Shown here: positions 1 through 19,446 of the stretch, piece by piece
Layout: the number at the start of each line of letters is the position of its first letter
How positions within the stretch are numbered: position 1 is the stretch's first letter
NCBI RefSeq assembly: GCF_963576545.1
Contig: NC_083639.1
Location: 16,745,118 to 16,809,117, forward strand
Length of the DNA: 64,000 nt
Source: Limanda limanda
Lineage: Eukaryota; Chordata; Actinopteri; Pleuronectiformes; Pleuronectidae
Direction of reading: 5' to 3'
Program-made: the position numbers and the translations under genes
Notes under the pieces: generated by a model
What the model saw: the letters and a program-made list of their open reading frames with translations, nothing else
Database searches by the model: none
Told to the model about the DNA's origin: nothing

Positions 1-593
1 ATTCACTTCCCCCTTCTGGGAATCTTGAGATAAACACGTTTTTGTTAATTTAGCAGTGAGCTGACAACAAAGATAGCAGATGAATCACTTCAGTTTCTGC
101 ACATGATATTAGGTCAGTGAACATATTGCCTTTGCTCACTTCTCATTCTGCAAGAACAAAGTGAGCACATATGAAACTAAATACTGATGCCACCTTTTTG
201 AGCAGCAACTCGATCACACATGCAGGCCACAGAGTGAGATATGAAAGTTTCTCTTCTAGCCTACAGAAAAACGAATAGCAGCCATTTGCAGAGACAGAGA
301 GTGCATGATGCCGCTCCTGCTACTTTTTCATATCTCACTTTGTATCCTGCTTGTGTGTTAAGCTGCTCAAAAATTATACACCAACCCTAATATATTCATC
401 TAAAATACATTTGTATAAGACTAGATTCGGAGTTGGACTAAATACTATAAAAGCACAAATGATCATTGGACATTTGACAGCTCAAAGGAGAGTCGTTACC
501 TGACTACATGAAAAGTAATAATCTGTTTGACTGATTCTATGCACCTCTGTGTTTGTGTGAGTGATCTGTAGAACATATGTCTTCCATTCGCAG
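1..593. other. intron of stimate, no feature seen
   Basis: AT-rich sequence lying between the first stimate exon, which is outside the window, and the first exon visible here at 594. I see no exon, RNA gene or recognisable repeat in it. Open frames here are short and show no similarity I can name. Confidence 0.6.
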
Positions 594-5346
<4,753 letters not shown>

Positions 5347-7162
5347 CCTGTGTGCCTAGCTAAACTGCTTCCATCAGATGTTCTCCAGGAGCTCTTCACC
5401 ACACAGATCTACAAACGGTCCTAGTACCTCCACAGAATCTGATATCAAACTCTTTTCAAACACAGGATGCTCACTGATGACTGAAGAAAATACTTTCATT
5501 GAATTCCCTGTTGACTCCTGAAGAGTTCCTGCATAAACAGTGTCTAACCTGGGATTTATTTCAACACAGCAGGAGATTTCTTTTTTGCAGTTAACTTGGC
5601 ACTCCTGTGGCGACTGATCTAAAATTCACTTTGGGAAAACATCTAAATCATGAACCCTTGTTAACATGTTAAATCCGAAATGTGAGTGACGTATGAAAAG
5701 GGCAACACTGGTATAATACTGTGTGGACCTTGGTGGCATTGTGATGCAGTGGTCCAGGATTATGACAGTTGGACAAATCTCAGTGGCCACACCAGACCCA
5801 AACATGCAAACAAAACTGTTGATTATATCTAATACTCTAACATGTCCTTTAAACTGATTGTATCCCTGATGTAGATTCCATATGAACATTGTGCTTTTGT
5901 TTTCTCATGTTAAAAGTGTGTGTGGGAAGTGAGGATATTTTTGCTGTCCTGTACAGTTTTTAAGGGTAAAGGTTTATAAGGATTAGGATTAAATAACGTC
6001 GTAAGGTTAGAATAATGTTAAAGCTTTTAGTTGTGAGGTGTAGGGCAAGGGCTAGACAATGAATTATGTCAGAGGGTGTCCTCACAAACACAGAAGTGTG
6101 TGTGTGCGCATGTTCGCGATTGCATCAGACTGAATCACGGTATTCATGTGACTCTTAACACTTTTGAGCACAATTCCACACTTGACTACTGTAAACTTCA
6201 TGTGTGATGTTACTCATATCAAAGGGAGCACATTCATGCTTGCAGCAAACTTCCATTTGTATTCTCTTGTAAAGTCCTTTCAACTGTTCCACCTACAGGA
6301 CTGCAGGTACCACAGTGTGCAACATGTCCGCTCAGTCAGTATCGTTTGTCTGTGGACACAAGATTTCCCTCTGGTCGACTGTTCGACTGACTTGCTGTGA
6401 CTGCGTGTTGTTTGTCTTTGGACACATTTCATTTCATTTGGACTTGTTGGGATCTAATATATGTTTTTGTTTGTGTTATTTTCGGGCCAAAAAGGTGACT
6501 ATGCTTCTTCCAAAAGTGTTCTTCATTCCTTTACTTTAATGGGAAGAGTAGATATGGGAACAACTTCTTGCACAGTTTCCCATTTATTCTAGCTTTCACC
6601 TTTCCTTTTGTGTTTCCTGTGATTTGTTTTTTGTTACAATAATGTGCCTGAGTGCCTGTTTGTTAGATTCTTTTGACTGTTTTTATCCATCTCCAGATCA
6701 TCAAGCAGCATTCAGCAGGCTCTGATGTAAAGAATGTGACATGCATAGACCTCTAAACTGTAAAGTGACTGTCCACTAGACAGACAAGAGTTAGGCTGCG
6801 AGTGGGTGGATGTGGATTTGTTTTCTGTGTATGTATGTGTGTGTGCGTGGTTATATATATATACACACAGTATACCTGTATGCACTGGCTTCTGCTGGAT
6901 GCATGTGGGAGTGCTTCTTCTCATTAAGGGAGAGTGTGATAAACTGTGACTGCGATGTACGATGACTATGTTGCTGATTAGGATGTGTTTGGCATGTTGG
7001 TAAGGAATAAATGAGTGTATTTTACATGACTGACACTACAGCATCTTGCAGCAGTTATGTTAACTAAACCAGGACAAAGGACTTTTAATATTTTGCAAAG
7101 TGGAGTGAGTATAAAGGAAAGAGGTGGAGGTAAATTATCATTATAACTGCTTTTTCAATAAA
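5347..7162 (+). other. stimate: stimate 3' UTR and polyadenylation signals
   Basis: Non-coding sequence after the stimate stop. AATAAA signals occur at 7006-7011 and 7157-7162, which would give a 3' UTR of about 1.7-1.8 kb. No exon is visible. A short GT/AT microsatellite lies near 6827-6866. Confidence 0.5.
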
Positions 7163-8234
7163 GGATGTGATAAACCATGTTGAGCCAAATGTTTGATTCC
7201 TTTTCTAATGTGAATCTCGTATTGTTTTAGTAAACCACAAAGGGTTGCCTGACCGAGAAACAAATCCAAGCAACCCTGAATCTTGACCAGCAAACAACCA
7301 GGGAGGATGGTACCACTCATGGACGCTTCAGAAATTTAAATCAATACAAGCTGTAGAAAAAAAATATTTCAGGTGCTGCTTATGAGTGAGGAGAACTGTG
7401 GGCATTGTGACTGGTTTACCACTAGATGGAGCACCGGATTTTAGAAGACGCATACCTACAGTCATGGCTATGTGTCCAGAAATAGATCCAACTAGAACTT
7501 CTAATAGCTTCTTACAAAAGCTTAAGAAAGGCAAAGACCCACAGTTGGTGTGGGGAGTCATGATAATCCACTACATCCTGACTCATCAGCTCCACTTAAA
7601 GACACACTAATGCCTGAGTTTCCATGTTGCACTGTCACAGGCCACGCTGTGATCTCATTCCCTGCCTCACACAACTATATCATATGTTGTCTTAGTTGTT
7701 TTCGTGTTCCCTTTGGCCCAAGTAACACTCAGTTGCTGTAGGAGCCACTTGTGGAGCGCCAACTGTGTTTTGTAATATAATATTTTAGGTTAGAGAGACA
7801 GACCTGTTTATTCATTTATCTTTATTCCTTTTTCATTCAATTTCTACTTTTGATTTTATGTGAGACATTTTCTGAGACATACTAATAAATTGTAATGATG
7901 TATATGTATGTATGAAATGAAAAGCTCTGTCTGGTTATCAATCAATCAAATTTGATTTGTATAGCCCATATTCACAAATCACAATTCGTCTCATTAATAC
8001 ACATTAAAAAAAGATCCACCCTCTGCTGATAGTATTGCAGTAATCCCAAAAGGATCTGAGTTTAATAATACTTTATTAATACCCTACTTAGGCTACATAT
8101 ATCTTTAAGTCATACAAGAAAGTGTTGTACAATAGTCCACTGTTGTAATACGGTAACTCTGTAACTCTGTCTCAGATTCAGTAGAAAGATTCACAAACAG
8201 ATGACGACTGAGACGGTTAGTCATTCTGAATGTG
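7163..8234. other. intergenic stimate-mustn1 spacer
   Basis: AT-rich spacer with no gene that I can support. It holds a fragment of a common teleost interspersed repeat at about 7937-7999; the rest shows no obvious structure. Confidence 0.5.
7937..7999. repeat. fragment of a teleost interspersed repeat (ATCAATCAATCAAATTT type)
   Basis: The motif ATCAATCAATCAAATTTGA, followed by TTTGTATAGCCCATATTCAC, is a very common dispersed sequence in fish genomes, usually seen as a retroposon end. Only about 60 bp is present. The family assignment is from memory of the motif. Confidence 0.55.
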
Positions 8235-8241
8235 TGAGTCA
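8235..8241 (+). promoter_or_regulatory. AP-1 consensus TGAGTCA upstream of mustn1
   Basis: A perfect TGAGTCA lies about 500 bp upstream of the mustn1 TATA box. The mammalian Mustn1 promoter is reported to depend on AP-1 in myogenic cells. Whether this particular site is used is inference. Confidence 0.4.
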
Positions 8242-8579
8242 TTGGGTCCTTCATCCTTCATTTGAAACTGAGCTAACACCTCAGTCCAAGTCCTCTGACT
8301 GCTGTCTCCTGAACTGTTTGCTTACTTGTTCCAGCCTTAATCTGTAGCTTCTCATGAGAATCCAATGAATGAAAACCCTAGAAAATACAAACAAAATAAC
8401 ATCTGGAATTGAGTGTCACACTCACTGTTGACATTGGATAAACCTACAAAATAACATGGTTTATACATTTATCAGAATAAATGTGTTCACAATAATTCTA
8501 ATTTATTACTTCACCTGCAGAGGGATTTAGCTTGCTCTGGATTTCAACAGAAAGAGTCGTAGGTGCCACCTGTGTCCTG

Positions 8580-8743
8580 AGTATCAGCTGTCGGCCTGGA
8601 ACTTTATCTTTAAAGATGGGAGACCCGTCCCAGCCGTCGCATCCCTCACGTCACACCTAATAATACACACTGACAACAGGCAGCGGGGCAGTGGGCAGCT
8701 GCTCTGACTGGCTCACTGGGTCTGGACCAGGACTATATATAAA
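8580..8743 (+). promoter_or_regulatory. mustn1 core promoter: E-boxes and TATA box
   Basis: TATATATAAA at 8734-8743 lies 107 bp before the mustn1 ATG, the right place for a TATA box with a 5' UTR of roughly 80-90 nt. Two CAGCTG E-boxes (near 8585 and 8694) and a CACGTCA element lie upstream, consistent with the muscle/skeletal expression known for the gene. Site usage is inferred. Confidence 0.6.
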
Positions 8744-8849
8744 TGATGGCAGGCATGTTGGGAGACAAAGAGACACAGTTGGAAAACAGCAGCGACAGTG
8801 TCACACTGGAAAGGCCGTCTGTTGGACTGATACAACAAATTCGATCACC

Positions 8850-11265
<2,416 letters not shown>

Positions 11266-11360
<95 letters not shown>

Positions 11361-11367
11361 AGAGAGA
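11266..11367. repeat. (GA)n microsatellite at the mustn1 stop codon
   Basis: About 50 GA units that begin with the AG of the TAG stop. Sister tracts lie at 14674-14772, 18079-18173 and, without the exon, 37356-37455. Long Arg-Glu or Ser-Leu open frames across it are artefacts of the repeat. Confidence 0.95.
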
Positions 11368-12369
11368 CATACACTGCACTCTTTAAGTGTTTGATGATAT
11401 GGATTACAAACAGAGGGGTTTGTCATATTTTAGTAGCAGTTATTGTTCAGAGATGGTTGCTTAGTGCTGTGGAGTGTGTTGACTGTACTGCTATGTAAGC
11501 AGTTATTGTACTTTGTAGTTTGAACAGTGCATCAGACTCTGTAAATATTTTGTTAATGTGGGTCATGAGCTATAAATGGATTGTATCATTTATTTATCAA
11601 TAGAGACTTAGCTTTTAATAAAAGTATATACCTATTTGTGCTGTTTTTGCATGACCAATTCCTGAATAAATAATTTCCCCTCATATTGAAATATTGTTTT
11701 TTATTATCATTATTTGTTTATGGTAATTCTATTTGGGGCTTGAAATGAATGATGCAGTATGAATACAGTTAACAGTAATTTTGTCACCTTTACTTTACAA
11801 TATCTATAACAAAATGATAAATATAAAGTGGAATGTGTGGTTTGGGCTTTAATGTTTTCAAGTGTTTTGAACTATAGAAGAAAATGTTTATTTGATTATC
11901 ATCCACTGTCTCATTCATATATGTACAACAGTAAATCTCTATAATGTATGTATCTGAATTATTCTTCTATTTAAAATCTATATTCATCTAGTCTTCAGTA
12001 AAAAAGAAAAAAGTTAACATATGATTAATTTTGATAATATTATTGATTTGACTATTGTAATTCAGTTGAAACAGCAGGAGTCTTTCTTATGTCAACAGTG
12101 CATGACATGACTACTTGTCTGTGACAGGGGTCATGGGTCGTGACACATGTGAAAGTTCACTATTATCACTAGACTCTGCAGTTCCCCTCGAGATAGTGAA
12201 CAACCATTACATTCATTAGGTTGCCAGGACACAACTCCTAATCAATACTTATGTTACTCTCTTATATAGATGGGTTATAGATCTTGCTAACAAGATTTCA
12301 TTATCAACCCAGCTTGTCATTTCTGCAAATGTGTAAAGGTCTTTATGCACCACAAAACTCTAAAGTCTC

Positions 12370-13214
12370 AAAGGGCCCATATTGTGTACAATACATTTTC
12401 TGGGCTTTCACTGTCTGTAACTACTTGAAGGGGTCAGTAGGGACCCTCAAATACTCCGCAGACTTTTTCACTCAGTCTATTCTAACAAAATGGCTTGAAA
12501 CATTTCGTACTTCCTCCCCCATGTGAGTCATATGGGATCGCACTCATGTCTCAGCCCCACCCAGCCGGTACCAGTGCAGCCTCCGAACCCACCACCACCA
12601 CCACCCCTCCACACCAAATTGACACTAAGCAGACATGTTGCTGAGCTAGCAGCTTGTTAGCTACCACAGGCTAACCACAACAAACAACACTGAAGAAACA
12701 CTGCAGCATTGGAGGGATGAAAGGAAGAGAATGTTACCATGCACATTCCTCCTAAAGAACGTTACTGTATGTTTGAGAATAGCGGTTATGCTTTATTTCT
12801 TCTGACATGAGCTCACTAAGTCTACGTTACTCCATACTGAAACTATGTTGTGAAACTGTAACTCGGGACGTTACACCTACATTTGCTAGCTGTCCTGCTA
12901 AAACCTGAACAAACATGAGGACAGTGTACCTTACTGACTATGCACTTGCTGGTCAGCTGTATCCAAACATAACCACGTGACTTTCAGCTGTGTTTACCAG
13001 AGACATCGTCAATGTGTCTGAAAGTGTAGTCAGCCAATCAGAGGAGGGGCACAAGAGGCAGGCGAAAACAGCCTGTTCTGACTGCAGCTCCAGAGACAGG
13101 ACATGAAAATACTCATTGCAGCAATTATTTTAGACTTTAAACCACTGATATATCATCTTATGGGTACCAATACCTCAAATTAAATCCCAGAAATGTGTCA
13201 AATATGGGCCTTTT
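12370..13214. mobile_element. 845-bp inverted-repeat DNA element, non-autonomous
   Basis: Ends are inverted: AAAGGGCCCATATT on the left and AATATGGGCCTTTT on the right. Flanks AAAGTCTC and AAGTCCTC resemble an 8-bp target duplication with a mismatch, suggesting a hAT-like element. There is no transposase. It includes a (CCA)n stretch and several palindromic AGCTAGC-type words. A second copy lies at about 15775-16619 in the tandem array. Confidence 0.6.
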
Positions 13215-14559
13215 AAGTCCTCATCATTATAAAATACACTTTTAAGGAATTTTGACACTTCATGACACATATCACTATTCAATAAATACAAAACAACCAG
13301 ACAACTAAAGCCATAAAGCACGTGTTTGCTTTGTGAACACCGTGGATTAACCCTGGCCTGTCTGAGATAATTGCAATAATTCAACCGATACAAAAATCAA
13401 GCACAAACAAAAGCACAGGTGGCATGTTCTGCTCTGTCATCACTACAAACTGCAAACACAAAATCCCGACACCCATGGTTCAGACCCAGAAGGTTGGATA
13501 TCAAGTCAAAGAATTCAGTGGAAAATTGCACAACTTTGATTCCCGTACTCTTCAATCTACTGTTGACAATGACTCACCAGATGTGCAGAGTGCATGTCCA
13601 CTGTGTTTGTTCACATGGTTCATAGTACAGACAAAATCTGTTTGTTAAGGTTAAATCTACATTTGTCATAAATGGTCATCTGGAATATGGTGTGAGGGAT
13701 AAAGGACACATTTACTGTCAAAGGCGCCTTGTAGTCAAGTTATTTAATTAGCCCAGTGTAACACATTCACCTATATGCAATGTACCTGCTAGTCAAATCC
13801 AGGGCCGGGTCTACAAGGGTATGTGCTTTTTATGAAATTCTAGAATTTCAACTTTGTTCCTGCAATACAGGCCTGCCATTTGAAATTCCAAACTCAGTAA
13901 CATAGCAAAATTTGATGAAATAACCATGAGAACAGAAATAATTCATTGTATTTGTCCAACTATGACAGAGATGATAGGTTATTTACTCTCTTCTCCTGTT
14001 ACCTCACAATGCAAAGAATTATGCATTCAATGATTGGAAAAATTATTCATTTTAAAATCGTTACATCATAGTTACAAGCTGGTATTTATAGAGCATAAAG
14101 GTTCAGTGTGTAGAATTTACGTACATCTAGCGGTCACCTCACCCTAACCTTCCAAACATGAAAGAGAACCTGTGGAAACCTTCAGTTGTCATAAAAACTC
14201 AAAAGGTGTTTAGTTTGTCCAGTCTGAGCTACTGTAAAAAACATGGCCATTCTAGGGTAAATAAAACCACAATTAGTACAATGTAGGTGAAACACACCAG
14301 TGAAAACATCACCAGGATTATTGTATATTCAATTTCTGCCAATAAATCCCTTCCACCTGAATTCTAAACACTGAACCTTTAAATCCTGCAAATGAATTGA
14401 TATTTGATCATTATGATCAGGACTGATCTTTGTTAAAAAGTGCAACTCAGTGAAAGTGTAAAATAATATTACTATCGCAGATATTTGTGTCGTCTAACAT
14501 CTCCAGAGTTACTGTTTTTAAAGTGTTGCACACGTGTCTGTGTCTCTTTCCATGTGCAG

Positions 14560-14776
<217 letters not shown>

Positions 14777-17700
14777 CACTGCACTCTTTAAGTGTTTGAT
14801 GATATGGATTACAAACAGAGGGGTTTGTCATATTTTAGTAGCAGTTATGGTTCAGAGATGGTTGCTTAGTGCTGTGGAGTGTGTTGACTGTACTGCTATG
14901 TAAGCAGTTATTGTACTTTGTAGTTTGAACAGTGCATCAGACTCTGTAAATATTTTGTTAATGTGGGTCATGAGCTATAAATGGATTGTATCATTTATTT
15001 ATCAATAGAGACTTAGCTTTTAATAAAAGTATATACCTATTTGTGCTGTTTTTGCATGACCAATTCCTGAATAAATAATTTCCCCTCATATTGAAATATT
15101 GTTTTTTATTATCATTATTTGTTTATGGTAATTCTATTTGGGGCTTGAAATGAATGATGCAGTATGAATACAGTTAACAGTAATTTTGTCACCTTTACTT
15201 TACAATATCTATAACAAAATGATAAATATAAAGTGGAATGTGTGGTTTGGGCTTTAATGTTTTCAAGTGTTTTGAACTATAGAAGAAAATGTTTATTTGA
15301 TTATCATCCACTGTCTCATTCATATATGTACAACAGTAAATCTCTATAATGTATGTATCTGAATTATTCTTCTATTTAAAATCTATATTCATCTAGTCTT
15401 CAGTAAAAAAGAAAAAAGTTAACATATGATTAATTTTGATAATATTATTGATTTGACTATTGTAATTCAGTTGAAACAGCAGGAGTCTTTCTTATGTCAA
15501 CAGTGCATGACATGACTACTTGTCTGTGACAGGGGTCATGGGTCGTGACACATGTGAAAGTTCACTATTATCACTAGACTCTGCAGTTCCCCTCGAGATA
15601 GTGAACAACCATTACATTCATTAGGTTGCCAGGACACAACTCCTAATCAATACTTATGTTACTCTCTTATATAGATGGGTTATAGATCTTGCTAACAAGA
15701 TTTCATTATCAACCCAGCTTGTCATTTCTGCAAATGTGTAAAGGTCTTTATGCACCACAAAACTCTAAAGTCTCAAAGGGCCCATATTGTGTACAATACA
15801 TTTTCTGGGCTTTCACTGTCTGTAACTACTTGAAGGGGTCAGTAGGGACCCTCAAATACTCCGCAGACTTTTTCACTCAGTCTATTCTAACAAAATGGCT
15901 TGAAACATTTCGTACTTCCTCCCCCATGTGAGTCATATGGGATCGCACTCATGTCTCAGCCCCACCCAGCCGGTACCAGTGCAGCCTCCGAACCCACCAC
16001 CACCACCACCCCTCCACACCAAATTGACACTAAGCAGACATGTTGCTGAGCTAGCAGCTTGTTAGCTACCACAGGCTAACCACAACAAACAACACTGAAG
16101 AAACACTGCAGCATTGGAGGGATGAAAGGAAGAGAATGTTACCATGCACATTCCTCCTAAAGAACGTTACTGTATGTTTGAGAATAGCGGTTATGCTTTA
16201 TTTCTTCTGACATGAGCTCACTAAGTCTACGTTACTCCATACTGAAACTATGTTGTGAAACTGTAACTCGGGACGTTACACCTACATTTGCTAGCTGTCC
16301 TGCTAAAACCTGAACAAACATGAGGACAGTGTACCTTACTGACTATGCACTTGCTGGTCAGCTGTATCCAAACATAACCACGTGACTTTCAGCTGTGTTT
16401 ACCAGAGACATCGTCAATGTGTCTGAAAGTGTAGTCAGCCAATCAGAGGAGGGGCACAAGAGGCAGGCGAAAACAGCCTGTTCTGACTGCAGCTCCAGAG
16501 ACAGGACATGAAAATACTCATTGCAGCAATTATTTTAGACTTTAAACCACTGATATATCATCTTATGGGTACCAATACCTCAAATTAAATCCCAGAAATG
16601 TGTCAAATATGGGCCTTTTAAGTCCTCATCATTATAAAATACACTTTTAAGGAATTTTGACACTTCATGACACATATCACTATTCAATAAATACAAAACA
16701 ACCAGACAACTAAAGCCATAAAGCACGTGTTTGCTTTGTGAACACCGTGGATTAACCCTGGCCTGTCTGAGATAATTGCAATAATTCAACCGATACAAAA
16801 ATCAAGCACAAACAAAAGCACAGGTGGCATGTTCTGCTCTGTCATCACTACAAACTGCAAACACAAAATCCCGACACCCATGGTTCAGACCCAGAAGGTT
16901 GGATATCAAGTCAAAGAATTCAGTGGAAAATTGCACAACTTTGATTCCCGTACTCTTCAATCTACTGTTGACAATGACTCACCAGATGTGCAGAGTGCAT
17001 GTCCACTGTGTTTGTTCACATGGTTCATAGTACAGACAAAATCTGTTTGTTAAGGTTAAATCTACATTTGTCATAAATGGTCATCTGGAATATGGTGTGA
17101 GGGATAAAGGACACATTTACTGTCAAAGGCGCCTTGTAGTCAAGTTATTTAATTAGCCCAGTGTAACACATTCACCTATATGCAATGTACCTGCTAGTCA
17201 AATCCAGGGCCGGGTCTACAAGGGTATGTGCTTTTTATGAAATTCTAGAATTTCAACTTTGTTCCTGCAATACAGGCCTGCCATTTGAAATTCCAAACTC
17301 AGTAACATAGCAAAATTTGATGAAATAACCATGAGAACAGAAATAATTCATTGTATTTGTCCAACTATGACAGAGATGATAGGTTATTTACTCTCTTCTC
17401 CTGTTACCTCACAATGCAAAGAATTATGCATTCAATGATTGGAAAAATTATTCATTTTAAAATCGTTACATCATAGTTACAAGCTGGTATTTATAGAGCA
17501 TAAAGGTTCAGTGTGTAGAATTTACGTACATCTAGCGGTCACCTCACCCTAACCTTCCAAACATGAAAGAGAACCTGTGGAAACCTTCAGTTGTCATAAA
17601 AACTCAAAAGGTGTTTAGTTTGTCCAGTCTGAGCTACTGTAAAAAACATGGCCATTCTAGGGTAAATAAAACCACAATTAGTACAATGTAGGTGAAACAC

Positions 17701-17964
17701 ACCAGTGAAAACATCACCAGGATTATTGTATATTCAATTTCTGCCAATAAATCCCTTCCACCTGAATTCTAAACACTGAACCTTTAAATCCTGCAAATGA
17801 ATTGATATTTGATCATTATGATCAGGACTGATCTTTGTTAAAAAGTGCAACTCAGTGAAAGTGTAAAATAATATTACTATCGCAGATATTTGTGTCGTCT
17901 AACATCTCCAGAGTTACTGTTTTTAAAGTGTTGCACACGTGTCTGTGTCTCTTTCCATGTGCAG

Positions 17965-18177
<213 letters not shown>

Positions 18178-18556
18178 CACTGCACTCTTTAAGTGTTTGA
18201 TGATATGGATTACAAACAGAGGGGTTTGTCATATTTTAGTAGCAGTTATGGTTCAGAGATGGTTGCTTAGTGCTGTGGAGTGTGTTGACTGTACTGCTAT
18301 GTAAGCAGTTATTGTACTTTGTAGTTTGAACAGTGCATCAGACTCTGTAAATATTTTGTTAATGTGGGTCATGAGCTATAAATGGATTGTATCATTTATT
18401 TATCAATAGAGACTTAGCTTTTAATAAAAGTATATACCTATTTGTGCTGTTTTTGCATGACCATTTCCTGAATAAATAATTTCCCCTCATATTGAAATAT
18501 TGTTTTTTATTATCATTATTTGTTTATGGTAATTCTATGTACCTGCTAGTCAAATC

Positions 18557-18724
18557 CAGGGCCGGGTCTAGACAGGCATGTATGAGGGGGCAGCCACAAA
18601 TCTTGAGGGGGCATTGTGCTTTATTATATTATTATTATTATAAATTGGGATTTAGTTTGAGGGGGCACAACATTTATTTGAGGGGGGCCAGGCCCCCTCT
18701 TGCCCCTGCCTAGAACCGGCCCTG
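18557..18724. mobile_element. 168-bp hAT-type MITE with 8-bp target duplication
   Basis: Inverted ends CAGGGCCGGGTCTAGACAGG and, reversed from the right, CAGGGCCGGTTCTAGGCAGG. Exact 8-bp target duplication GTCAAATC at 18549-18556 and 18725-18732. The empty site is kept in unit B (near 40693), so insertion followed the segmental duplication. The interior has G-runs and an ATT-rich centre and no coding capacity. Confidence 0.88.
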
Positions 18725-18732
18725 GTCAAATC

Positions 18733-19446
18733 TAATCTTTACTTTTTTCAGTAGTTGCATTTAAAAAAAACATACAAGAGAGTCTTTCTGGTTTCAGACA
18801 GCTGCCCAGTGTTCGCTCCCACGTGGGAAATGATGTAAACACACACGCATAGAGTGGAGCAGCACAAGACGTTGAGTGAAAGAGTGAAAGGAAGAGGAAG
18901 AACTCATTGACCGAACGCCAGATTAAACAAACCCGACTGATAGTGGTTAATGAATGAACAAATCAAGTGTTTTATTCAGAAACATACATGCACTCATGTA
19001 AAATTCACCTAAATAACTCCAAAAGATATTCTGATACATGCAAACCGAACATCACAGTAACTGACGGAACAAATGCTTTACAAGACAGACTGTAAATACA
19101 CATATTGACCTCATATCCAATTAGACATTGAAAATGTTATTTAAGTTGAGGCTGATGTCATTATATGTTAGTTTGGTGTCAGTTCTACCAACAGTCATAC
19201 ACATTGCAGATTGAGCACAGACATTTCTTTCACAACTTTACAAGCATAAGCATTTCTAACTCAGGGCCTTCTGACCACTGAACTCAGGTCTGTTTCTGTT
19301 TGTCAATACTGCAGGGCAACACACACACACACACACACACACAGACACACAGACAAACACACACACACACACGACGTCCCTCCCCCTGGACAGAGAGCAG
19401 TTTCCTCAGCAGTGAAGTCAGCCTGTGTTCAGTGTTCAGTTTGGTC
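18733..19446. other. upstream region of itih a1, with (CA)n
   Basis: Spacer and presumed promoter of itih a1; the same sequence precedes itih a2 at 40693-41419. A (CA)-rich microsatellite lies at 19320-19371. I cannot place the TATA box or start site. No gene is visible. Confidence 0.45.

Noticed and set aside
12284..12526. 80-codon open frame, repeated at 15689-15931
   Set aside because: It lies mostly in the 845-bp inverted-repeat DNA element; identity between copies reflects recent tandem duplication, not coding constraint.
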